The notes beneath the pieces are model-generated. The model was given only the letters and a program-made list of their open reading frames with translations, had not been told where the DNA came from and did not search any database. Below, one piece after another: positions 10,189 through 20,500 of a DNA stretch of 64,000 nt (the stretch's first letter is position 1; every line of letters begins with the position of its first letter). The stretch is from the NCBI GenBank assembly GCA_040285825.1, contig JAUPSS010000006.1:868001-932000 (forward strand), written 5' to 3'. Source of the DNA: Eukaryota sp. TZLM1-RC (taxonomy: Eukaryota > Metamonada: BaSk clade). The position numbers and the translations under genes were made by a program.

Positions 10189-11946
10189 CAAAGTTCCTCA
10201 CTTCAATTAACTAATTGCATATTTCCTCACATATAGTTATATCTTGCACTTAGTTCAACAAGTACTGATCTTCTCACCTTTGAGGACAGTTTCTCTTATC
10301 GTGTCCTTCTTCTTTGCAAACACGACATCTACGAGTTCTTCTTGCTGGCTCACTTTGATATGTTGGTTCTTCCTGCCGTTGTAATGCTTTCCATTCATGG
10401 CAGTTCCTTCTATCATGACCATGAACGTGACAATGACCACATCGTCGTGGTGACAAAGGGGATGACTCAGTTGGTGGCACTGGTTCTTCCACTTCCTTCT
10501 CGCTATCGAGCTCATCACTTTCATCTTCTCCTTCATCAAATCTCTTTCTAATGAACCGTTTCAATCTTGAATACTTGTCTTTTCTAGAGACAGGAGGACG
10601 TCCTGGCATTACTGTATCCAGAGGAAGGAAAATGTCCTCATCAACACTATCGATATCCAATTGATAATTGACCGGGAAGAACTCCCCTTTGTAGGTTTCC
10701 CGGAAGTTGACGACTAAGTAGTAAGCACACACAAGAGTTCGTGGATGAACTCGTATTCTCCGAGCAACTGCCATCACGTGCATACATGGCACCGCATGTT
10801 GCTTCCAAAACCCTCAACTACATAATTTCGAAGTTAAATCAATCGAGTAAACAAATTCTCCGTCTTGAACTGAAAAGGTGTCATCTGAAAACTGGGTGAC
10901 ACACAATTGACGAGCACTCAAAACGGAAGGCATCAAATATTCTTCAAAGTCATCCACAAACTCTCCCTTCATTGATTGTGCCTCAATTCGTCTTCTTGTA
11001 AATAACTTGTTCTTTGACTCAAAAATTGCGTGAACCATTGATGTAACAGGCAACGATCGGACAGGAACCAGCCATGTATTAAGGGACTCAATGATATTTG
11101 ATGTGAGTTGTCCGTATCTGTTTCCCTTAAAATGTGCCAGTGGCCCATGTCTCTTTAGGAGCATTTTGTTCAAGATGCTTAAAAGCAGCTGGGCATTGCT
11201 CTTTTAGTAACTGCCAAAACACATCAAATTCTTCTACAGTACTAGCCCTTGCACATTTCCAAAACAGTTTCATAGCTTTTTTTCCACCTCTACTGGCAAG
11301 ATTGTCACTTAGATGTTTACAACGCACGGAATGCAGCACTGATTCATCGAAGACATCACACAAAGTTCTAGCAATTGCTGGATTTCTATCACTAATAAAG
11401 ACAGTTTTATCGGTTATAGCAAAGTTTTTCTTGAGATTCGTCAAAAAACTCTCCCAGTTAATTATATTTTCAGTTGTTGTAATTTCAAATCCCATTGGGA
11501 AGAAGTGTCCAGTAGCATCAATACCTGCAGCAGCCAGTAATGTTCCTTTATATTTTGATCGCAGATGCGTTCCATCAATAACGATCACTGGTCTACAAAA
11601 TTTAAAACCATCAAGTAAGGGCCCAAAGCTGAAAAAACACATGGTTTATTGTTTTTCTGACTTCCCACTCTGTCGTTACTGCATCTCTTACACAGTGAGT
11701 GTAGAAGGGACATGGGGTTTCGGAATTACACTTGAGGTCCCATCTTCCAGCATCTTTTTGCACGACGACAAAGCTTTTGTCGACTTTCAGGAAGATGTCA
11801 TAAACTGCTATCTGAAGTACGTCAATATTTCGATATGTTTTCCCCTCAACCATTGGAGAGGATGCATATGTTAAAGTCATTGAAAGATTTAACTTGATGA
11901 AGAATGAAAATACATTTATTTATCTGATGAAATATGACGATTTCCC
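10189..11946 (-). mobile_element. MULE (Mutator-like) DNA transposon with 9-bp target duplication
   Basis: The element starts with GGGATTT at 10189 and ends with AAATCGTC-type sequence whose complement begins GGGAAATCG at 11946. The 9-mer TATTATATA lies directly outside both ends (10180-10188 and 11947-11955), the duplication length typical of MULEs. The terminal repeats are poor: about 14 of 23 bases agree, with a shared CATATTTCxTCA-like block. The only gene inside is the transposase on the minus strand. At 1758 bp it is short for an autonomous MULE and probably internally deleted. Confidence 0.85.
10274..11880 (-). pseudogene. MULE transposase, broken
   Basis: Read on the minus strand. 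11611-11880 is the N-terminal MuDR-type zinc-binding region (KCNSETPCPFYTHC). 11127-11642 is the catalytic core, with VIDGTHLRSKYKG around the first Asp, FISDRNPAIA around the second, and a CKHLSDN segment. 10814-11173 continues it (SNIIESLNTW). 10274-10792 has the SWIM C-x-H end (PCMHVMAVA), an acidic stretch and two zinc knuckles (CGHCHVHGHDRRNC and CRVCKEEGHDKRNC). Frameshifts lie near 11620 and 11150, and an in-frame TGA at 10814-10816 replaces the expected second SWIM Cys. About 100 residues between DNA-binding and catalytic domains seem to be missing. It cannot encode an active transposase. Confidence 0.9.
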
Positions 11947-12043
11947 TATTATATATTAATAGGCAAAAATAAATTCCAATCTTTTCTGGTAATTCTATTT
12001 AAATTATTTCTGAACTTTTATTAAATTTAAACACTTGACAAAA

Positions 12044-12140
12044 TTCATTGAACCTATATTTCCTCTACCAAATCTTGATCTGTTTGATTCCTCGCCATTG
12101 CTTCCCTTATTGGATGACCACAAAAGGACATCATTGTATT
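12044..12140 (-). repeat. Relic of a dispersed C-terminal coding sequence, copy 1
   Basis: On the minus strand, codons read IREAMARNQTDQDLVEEI followed by a stop. This matches relics at 21090-21255 (minus) and 45515-45639 (plus), which end in QADQDFVEEI or QADQNFVEEI and a stop at the same place. Here the end of the frame is broken by an early stop. The parent protein is not recognised. Confidence 0.6.
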
Positions 12141-12206
12141 TAAACCTAATTAAAAACCATATGTTGATTATCCAACTCACTACTGCCCTCTCAATCTTTA
12201 AGCGAC

Positions 12207-12949
12207 ATGCAACATGAACTTGGTGATCCATTTACACAGGTTCGTTTCCGTTCCGATTTGTTTGTAGATGGAAGTGATGGGATTCACGTGTTTTCTATCA
12301 ACAGTGCTCATTGTACAGAACAATTGGAAAAATGGTTTGTCTGTGCTAATCATGTTTTACCCCTTGCGATGCAATTCAAGAGTAATGGCCTGTCAGGGGC
12401 TAATGCAGATGAAGTGCAACAACTAAAGAGTAAACTGTTATCAGGATTTGTTTTTCGTACCCTATTTATGGCACCTCCAAAATTCAAGGGAATTCATCTT
12501 CTCCTTCCAATGTTGTCTAGAGCATCTATAAACATGAAGTATACGGACTTGAAAAACAAAATCGAATTCGGTGAATCAACCGTGGGGTTGATTAGAATTT
12601 TAAAGGCTTCCGTGAAATCGAACACTGCTTCAGGGAAGTCTTTTGGCGCTGGAAATCACTCCAAACAATTCTTTCACTTACTTCAATTTGTGTGTGTGTG
12701 TTTGAAAAAACTACAAGCCAGGCTCATCCACTGCTATGGTCTCTCCAACATCTATTCGATCTGGTACCGCCATCAATTTTTCTTCGACGTATTCATGGCT
12801 CAGAAACGTGCCTTGAGTTGCCTTCCCTTATAAATCTTTCAACACCTTTTGTTGTAGCAAACCACAAAATGTTTTTTAACTTGAAATTTTTTGTGACCTG
12901 TAATTCCTCCGTATTTGCGAATACAGTTTTATCTTTGAGAATTAGATAA
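12207..12949 (+). pseudogene. Unrecognised protein, frame shifted at a GT microsatellite
   Basis: An ATG at 12207 opens a frame whose first ~160 codons look like real coding sequence. At the GT run near 12690-12704 this frame becomes low-quality, while the next frame (12692-12949) continues with plausible residues (HPLLWSLQHLFDL, then STPFVVANHKMFFNL). A change in GT copy number would explain the shift. I recognise no domain and no membrane segment. It may be a recently disabled host gene, or an intact gene if the run is misassembled or spliced. Confidence 0.45.
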
Positions 12950-13065
12950 TTTCCTTTTACTATACATTTTGTTGCTATTGTGATCATAATATATAAACCC
13001 TCGAAATGAAACAAAATTTTAATCATCATAATTTATTATAGTAAACGATAACATTTACAGAAACA

Positions 13066-13790
13066 ATAAAAATAAAACAATAAAATGAACTAAAACACAT
13101 AAAAAACAAAATTCTTCACGTCAACTCTTGATGAATCTTTACACAGCTTGGACATTATTAAACTCAAGTACTTGGGAACACTTCTGTACAAAGCGCAACT
13201 CATACGATTCTTCCATAAATTCCCTGCAAAATTCTTACCACTTGAACAACATAAATTACCAAAATCATTGCTAAAATTCAAGGTGGGCTGTCGGAGTGTC
13301 CAATGTTGCCAAAAATCGAAAAAGCAAAAGGAACAAACGAAAACTTCGAGTAAAGATTCTTATGTAAATCAATTAATATCTCAGAATATGTAACTCTTTT
13401 ACGATCTTCAGCCTTGTTTAAATGACCATTAGCACTAAGTAAAACATCATCACGATAAACAAAAGCAAAGGGATCAACTGTAGTAAAATCAACAACAACT
13501 TGAGAGGAATCCACAAAAGGAGCAATTAAATCACCTCGACGTGAATTAAACAGATTATTATCACTATAATGCTTAAAAAACGGTTCTACTTTGCAACTAA
13601 AATTGTAACACTTGAACATCTCATATGTCACATCACGAACGTCATTATGAAGAACTGACCTATATTGAAGGAATTTCTTACAACTAACAATATAACGGAA
13701 ATTGGCAGTAGGTTTTGCGTTACAAATACAAACAAAATTGTTCAAAAAACCACTTGGATACAGCCCTAATCTCAACCGCATTTTTTGTTT
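13066..13790 (-). pseudogene. RT element 3' fragment (subfamily F)
   Basis: A minus-strand C-terminal fragment of the RT/endonuclease family. 13278-13781 holds the CICN zinc motif, the HNDVRDVTYEMFKCY block and the RRGDLIAPF...VVVDFTTVD endonuclease core; 13090-13281 in another frame is the tail (GKNFAGNLWKNRMS). It belongs with the copies at 55.1 and 56.9 kb rather than with those at 0.5 and 42 kb. It is 5'-truncated and frameshifted. Confidence 0.8.
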
Positions 13791-13849
13791 TCAAGCTTGA
13801 CCTTGCCATCTGGAGATGAAATGGGGGTAAATCATGCTTGATAAAACAG

Positions 13850-15115
13850 ACGGACAAGTCCTGACCATCATACTTCTAAATAAGTCGTTATGATGAATAG
13901 GAGGTCCCAGACGCCTTGTCAATTCTGGGTCGATTTTTAAAAGTGGCTGTTTTATGTCCCTATCAATTTTTCTAATTGAAATGGGAGAAATGAGATGAGC
14001 TTAGGGGTAATCTGGGTGTTTCCTTCACCAAATATCTGGGTTGCTATCAACAAAGCACGAGACCAATCGGATTGAACAGGGGCTTGGAAACTTCTATTAG
14101 CTATCCTACACCAGTATTTATCCCATGTTTGGAAGTTGAGAATAAAGAAGACGAGAGACATCTTGTTGAAAGGATCTTCCTCGAATAGGTGAGGAGCTTT
14201 GTATTCAGCTGACCTAGGTCGACAGTCCACATGTCGCTGAAGACTACTCGCAATACTAATGTTCAATATATTCCTAGAAGATTGGAGGTCTTCCAAACGG
14301 AGAGGCTCCTCAGAAAAAATCCTTCTGCGATGAGGTTGAGGGGGAAGCGTTTTATCTAAACTAGGCCCGCTCAACTCGACTTCATTTTCTGATGCATTAG
14401 TGAGCATAGGGTGGAAGTAAGTTGATGGTTTCTGAACCACTCAGGTAGGTCTGTTCACTCGTTTTGTCATATCTACTGTTGGGATGTGATCAGTGAGTAC
14501 ATCGTTAGAACAGACTTGTACCGGTTGCTCTGTTTCTGATATTATGGGGGCAGTTGCTGGAATATTAGGTCTTTAATAAAGGTTTGTTGATTGATCGCTC
14601 CTCACCTTGAATCTGACCCTCTCCTCCCTTGTTGTGGATTCCCCGGATTGCTGAATAAAGTTATTTGAGCGGCCCCTAAATGTGGAGACGATTGAACGTT
14701 CGGTCAGTATATTATTTTGGGCGTCCACGTCAAACAAGTCGCTGACGGGTTCCACCTTGCTTGGATTTATGCTGTCTACTTGTTCTATAACTGCCTTAAA
14801 CAAGCAAGGGCCCCGACCGCTGGATATTTAATATACTGATTGAAATGAGCTATGCAGTTGAATTCGATCATAAATTCAGCTCAAAAATCACAACATTTCT
14901 ACTCCATGACAAACAATCTTCTTAGCGGGGAGTTCACTCTTCTTATTGGGGCGGTGATTTCCTTTCTGAGAGGCAAGGCTCTTCTCAGCGGGAAGTTCAC
15001 TCTCCTGAGGAGGATCACTCTCCGTAGATGGAGGATTACTCTCCTTAGCAAGAAGATTACTCTTAATGTCCTGGCCGACTGAGCTATTAATTAATGATGC
15101 TGTATGGTTAGACAT
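13850..15115 (-). pseudogene. Degenerate unrecognised ORF series, possibly gag-like
   Basis: On the minus strand, open stretches follow each other: 14888-15115 (75 codons, with Ser/Pro/Glu-rich heptad-like units such as ESNPPST and ESDPPQ), 14573-14803 (76 codons) and 13952-14440 (162 codons), with readable codons between them broken by a few stops. Composition is less AT-rich than the neighbours. The polar, Pro-rich start recalls structural proteins of retroelements, but I see no zinc knuckle, protease or RT motif, so that is a guess. It could also be a decayed host gene. Confidence 0.35.
14893..14916 (+). repeat. 24-nt copy of the SIR2-like gene's start region
   Basis: Twenty-four bases here, running across an ATG at 14907, are identical to the minus-strand sequence around the start codon of the SIR2-like gene (21047). 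A match of this length by chance is very unlikely in a window this size. Beyond it the two sequences diverge. It is either a trace of a lost paralogue or a shared leader motif. Confidence 0.6.
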
Positions 15116-15415
15116 GTACAGATTAGAGATAAAAGATATTTATTTAAATTTCACTGGCCCTTTTTTTCCAAGGCCATCACTAGTGAAGTCTATTCTAGAG
15201 TAATTGTTCACAGTACAACAAAACAAGAAAAAACGATTCACTCAATGTTGGAAAACCGACCAATTGATCACATATCTAGGTCAGCTGATAATACAGCTTG
15301 CCCTTATAACATTCAAACCAACAATCTAGTTGGACAATCTATGTTGGGATTCAAACACTGGTTCAAATGTTTCTATTCAGTGAAGAAAATCTGAGTTGAA
15401 TTCAAATCGATATTT

Positions 15416-15850
15416 ATGCTTTCATATCCACAGTGTTCATTGTACAATTTGAAGGATGTGGTGAAGGAGGCTGTGGAGGACACTGTTTATGGCAATCTTA
15501 CTGCATTAGATCTAAACAATGACAACATTGGCAATGAAGGTAAAATAGAATTCCACTCTTTCTACATTAGATCTCTCCAACAACATCATTGGTCCCAAAG
15601 GTGCTAATGTACTTGCCGGAGCTTTGGAATCTAGTTCCACTCTTTCACAACTGATTCTTGGCGGTAACAAAATTGGATATGCAGGCGCTAGTGGACTCAC
15701 CAGAGCTTCGGTATCGCTTCACTCTTTCTTCCAACAACATTGCTGGTGCACTTACCCAAGGGATCAAATTCCACTCTTTCTCAATTGTATCTTTCCAAAA
15801 GCAACATTGGCAATTCAGCCAGATCCACACTTGAACAAATAGCATCTAAT
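15416..15850 (+). pseudogene. Leucine-rich repeat (RI-type) gene remnant
   Basis: Codons read NLKDVVKEAVEDTVYGNLTALDL-like sequence and then LRR units of the ribonuclease-inhibitor type (LILGGNKIGYAGASG), spread over several frames with stops. The start matches the LRR gene at 28204-28850 (NLKDVLMKAAEDIVDGN). The 3' part (LSKSNIGNSA, LEQI) matches the fragments at 43.5 and 61.6 kb. Too broken to make a protein. Confidence 0.7.
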
Positions 15851-16022
15851 TGTCTTTTTCTAAAGATTTTTTGTTAATTAACACTTTCTTAAATTATTCT
15901 AGAAAGCAATCTTATTTTTTTTCTTTTTTATTTTTTGAACAAATAGCATCTAATCGTCTTTTTCTAAAGATTTTTTGTTAATTAACACTTTCTTAAATTA
16001 TTCTAGAAAGCAATCTTATTTT
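15833..16022. repeat. Tandem duplication, about 104-bp unit
   Basis: The sequence starting GAACAAATAGCATC at 15833 recurs at 15937 almost unchanged, separated by a T-rich stretch. The same segment follows the LRR fragments near 43.84 and 61.95 kb, so it is the 3' flank of that LRR family, duplicated once here. Confidence 0.8.
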
Positions 16023-16263
16023 GCACACCATTAAATTTTGGGAATTAGCCTGTGGTAAATGAATTTGCCACAAACTAATGAGTAGTATGAATTGTAGTAT
16101 GGGAACTATTTTCACAATTGAATTAGAATTTCTAACATATTGTATTAAATATACTAAATTATCAATTCCCTTGTTGGTCATTGTTTTTATTGCATTTTAC
16201 CTTACTATCATGCTGCCTATTTGTTGGTACTTTTCTTTTTCATTTTAAACATCTTTTTTAACA

Positions 16264-17340
16264 GCAGATGTTGGAGATTATACAGGTGTTCTCCGACAGT
16301 TATGTGCTGGTTTAAAATGATGCCTTTTGAACCCACATCAGGTTCAAAAAGATTGAGGTCTTTTTGGAATTAATTATTTGAAGTTGAACAAACTAAAGAT
16401 CGGTATGCTTTGAGTCGAGTCGTTCAGGAGTGTTTAAGTAATGTGCATTTGGGACTTATCTCGTTGTTTCAATGCTGTCCTTCACGTTTGTGTTGTAATA
16501 TGCTTAAACTTTGTGCAATTCCCGAAGAATTGGTTACTGAATCTTTGATTTGTTTTGTATAAGCAGAGTTTTTTGGTGATTTTGAAACAGATTATGACAC
16601 ATCAAGTCTTGACATATTTTTCCTTGGAACAAAATCTGAAGTTGTTTTGCTTGTTCTGTCACATGAATGGTGGTATTCCTTGCTCACTAGGTTCCATCAG
16701 TGATCATCTTCTCTAGATATCAGAAATACCACAGTTGTTCTCATAGCTGCTAATGATGCTTTAATTAGTACTACATTGCTTCTTTGACAATTTGTATTTG
16801 AAGAGGTATCAACTGAGGAAGCTAGTCACTGCATGTCGATGAGGGTTGCTCTGAGAAAAAGTTCCTTTAATTGATTCCAGAAGTTGTTGAATACATTGAG
16901 TACCGTCTTTCTTTTGGTCACTCATGTCGAGGTATTTTGAATTTCTCTACTTGATTTCACCTATTATTGGAACAAAATGATGTTTAATATTGATTTGAAA
17001 TTAGGAATAAAGTTTCTTTGGATTTTTTAAGGGTTCAATCTGACAGTTAAGCATTTTCAACACAATGTACATTTTTAAAATAATATTTAGTGAGTGCTGT
17101 CAAATATGAGAACAATTAAACTTACATTCATAATCATTACAGGATTATTAGAAGTGTTGTGAACAAAAATGTTCAAAGAAGATTAACAATTGAGGTGTCT
17201 CAGTGTATTGGGACCAAGTATTTGGGAGAATAAGATACTGAGCAGACACCTTATGTAACCTCTTCAATTACGTATAACCTTGAAGCTGTCGTCCAGATTC
17301 TTATCGATTTGAATTTGAGGTTGAAAAAATGTACTAAAGT
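16264..17340 (+). pseudogene. Decayed unrecognised gene, perhaps once spliced
   Basis: Two plus-strand stretches translate well apart from isolated stops. 16408-16870 includes YALSRVVQECL and CAIPEELVTESL; 17143-17335 includes SVVNKNVQRRLTIEVSQ. The AT-rich stretch between ends in TCATTACAG, which looks like a splice acceptor. I recognise no family. The pattern of single in-frame stops in otherwise protein-like sequence suggests a recently dead gene. From 17340 to 17546 nothing is seen. Confidence 0.35.
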
Positions 17341-17546
17341 AAATTGTGTATTCTTGTTATTTTGTTTTGGCTTTTTTCACTAGTTATCTATTCAAATGTA
17401 ATTTTATAAAGATTGAGTAATATTGAGGTGATAGTGACTGAGACATATAAACGAATGATAATAAGAAGTCGGAAATGATTCATTTATTGTGCTATACAAA
17501 AGAGAGTTGATGGAGAAACAAAAAAATAATTGATTAACATTAAACA

Positions 17547-20500
17547 CTAAGCAATGAGATCATTCTCAACTTGGATCACAACTTTAATTACTACACCATC
17601 AGTACAATAATACTGATGTACTTGGTTAGATGAATAAACAGTGTAGCGATGTAGAGATTTTCTTTTCTCTCCTTTTTCATTTTCTATTTCATTTTCTTTT
17701 TTTTCTTTATGACACTTCATAGCAGCCTCAGGCAAGTCTTTATGTAACATTTTGTTCTTGTGCTCATCGATAGAGAAATGTTTTTGCAATCTACGCAAAA
17801 ACTTTTTCAACATTTCCATATTCTTGAAGTGATCTCGACCAACGAGCTGATCTCTAAGACTCACAGCGCTATTCTCACTAGTTTTATCCCGCCTATTCAC
17901 AATATGATTACTGTGTAAAGATGGATTACACAGAGATGGTAGCTGGTCTATAAGATATTCCAAATCACCCGCAAGATTATAAAACTCTTTGATTTTGAGC
18001 TTAAGATGAAAACTGTTCAACATCTTGATGAATAAAGATAAAAAATTCACGAATGACTTAAGATCAGCTTCCGACATGCTAGATGGTATTGATTTGATGT
18101 CCAAAGAATCATCCATAAATTTACGAAATTCTTTAGGAAGTGGAAAGTGGAATGCAGAAGAAATACAAGACAATACATCCTCATTGAATTTTAGTAATGT
18201 CGTAATTAACACAGAATCAGTCTGTTTAGAATCGTTAATCAGCTTTTTCAGATACGAGCTAACAAATGGAGACGCTAAAGGATCTGACAGAAATGGTAAT
18301 ACTGATTGCTTCATTAAATCAATATCATTGGATGAAGATTGGTCTTGGTCATTTTTGATTAAAAGATGTAGTTCTGAGAAACCATCTGGAACACTCCAAA
18401 AATGGGTTTTCTCTAAAAAATCTACAAACTGGTGAAGTGAAACGTGGAAATAGCGAATATCAATAACGGAAGTCGTATATAGTACATCACTTTCGGTTTC
18501 CCTTAGCTGAGTTAATAATTGTTCCATTGTTTTGGAAAAATCTTCCTGGATGGTGAATGAAATATAAGTGGGTTTGTCATCATTATCTACATCAATACTT
18601 AAGTCAAAACAACTTTTTCCGCCAAATGATTCACTACTAACACAGTCATTAAAGAAAGACACCATATGAGGCAAACCATGGCACTGAAGGACAACCTTGC
18701 TGAGCTTTTCATAGAACTCTGCTTTATATTTTTCAAGATAAGTTTCAACAGACTCAGGAACATCTCTCCAATCTGGAACTATCAACTCTCTATCTGTTGT
18801 GTCGATCTTGAATATTTGAGCAACAACTTTCCAATAGTTGCCCATTGAAGGGTGCGATAGTGCTGAACGAATACGTTTGGTGAAGGAGTTGTGACTGTAA
18901 CCCAAAACTGGGTACTTGAACACTGAAACTTTATCCAAAATCTTATGCAGAGTATCAAATTCAAGTTGTTTTTTGCTCAAGATAGAGATATCAACACGTT
19001 CTGTTGGAAAATCAGTGCAGATATTCTTGTCAACATTAATTCTATCCATTTGAGCTAACTTCAACACATCTTGGTCAACATTAAACCATGAATTAACGGT
19101 AGAGCAAAGCACTTCACTGGAAATATTCTCCTTACAAAGTAGAATCAAGTAATAACAAGCAAGGGGAATGTCATCTCGATGTTGGAAATAAAAGAATTTA
19201 GGTTCTTTCATTAATTGGTACTGGTCTCTATTAGATTTAGAATCCTGTTGGAACGACCAAATCTTGATAGATTTATGTTTCTTCACAAACTCAAAAGTAG
19301 TATCATCTAAAGTACCAAGCCCTACAGTAAACCAATTATTGCCGAGAACTTCTGGTATAAGAGGTTCTTCTCTTTCGGCATATGTCAGAATAGACGAGGA
19401 GTACACCGAACCATGTAAATGATATACAAAGCATTTGGGGTTACGAAACTGCAAGCTATCAGAAGTTTCCTCATTGGCAAACATTTGAAGATGTGGTCCA
19501 AAGTCTTTTTCATGTTGTTGTTGAGCTTGCTGTGAAAATACAATCTGTACAGGAGGATTAACCTTAAAGTTCTCTGGATCAATCTTTGACCCCAAATGTA
19601 TCAATATTTCAATAATAGAATCATAATTTGTTGTGGCAATGTTGACAGATTCATGACTCTGCAAACGAGCTAAATGCAACACTAAGCTAGCGTATTGATT
19701 ATTCCGGAAAAACTTGATTATATTATATTCATACATGGCTTCCTCATCAGGAGATTTACATCCAAATTCCAATATAGCAACGTTTACCAAGACTCCAAAA
19801 GCATCACCAACACAACTTTTGAGAGCTTGGGTATAAGAAGATTGTTTCTTTTTAGCTAAATTTCCTGCTAATGGGTCTCTTCTAAGGCAACGGTCGTACT
19901 GAGTTAATTCAGGAAGACTTTCAGATACTTGGCGGCCGACAGATTCTCCAAGGGCATATTGAAGCATAACTGTCCAATTAAGACTATAAGGAACATTTGC
20001 AAAGAGAGGTTTGACGTTGGAATAATCATCAAGTATGTCCTGGAAATACTTTGGGGAAATTTCAATGTGCAAAAGAGATTTAATGTTGACCTTAGCAACC
20101 CACAGCAGCAACAACGCCAATGCTGGTACGGAAATGATACACTGGTCCTTGGACCAATGGTTTCCATTGGCAAAAGGAAAAATCCAATCTAGCTTAGATA
20201 AATCCTCTTCAATGGAGTTGTTCTTCAATTTATCACTAAGACGATTGACTTCGTCCGTGAATCGTTGAGCTTCATTATCAGAAGTAAAGTGATTTGGTTT
20301 GACATTGTAAATGAAACTTGTTGGAAACCGTAGAAAAGCAGAAACAAGGATGATAATGGAACACTTGTAGGAGAGATAACCACTAGCTTGATCATAAGTT
20401 AAAGAAAAATCTTGGGTATTGTTACGAAGAAGGTCACGGGTAAGCGGTGAAGATAAACATCCAAGCAAGGATGAACAGACATCCAACCAAAGATGAAGAA

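Noticed and set aside
10793-10816. Alternative genetic code with TGA as cysteine
   Set aside because: Only one site suggests it, in a transposase with other frame breaks; the kinase gene appears to end in TGA.
13148-13393. Plus-strand ORF repeated at 55107-55319 and 56909-57121
   Set aside because: All three are antisense shadows of the conserved RT-element tail; protein-family motifs are on the minus strand.
14852-15082. 76-codon plus-strand ORF including the 24-nt SIR2-leader match
   Set aside because: Its later part is the antisense of short Ser/Pro-rich repeats on the minus strand and contains no SIR2-like residues beyond the first few codons.
18025-18435. 136-codon plus-strand ORF
   Set aside because: Lies wholly opposite the SIR2-like gene, with no motif of its own.
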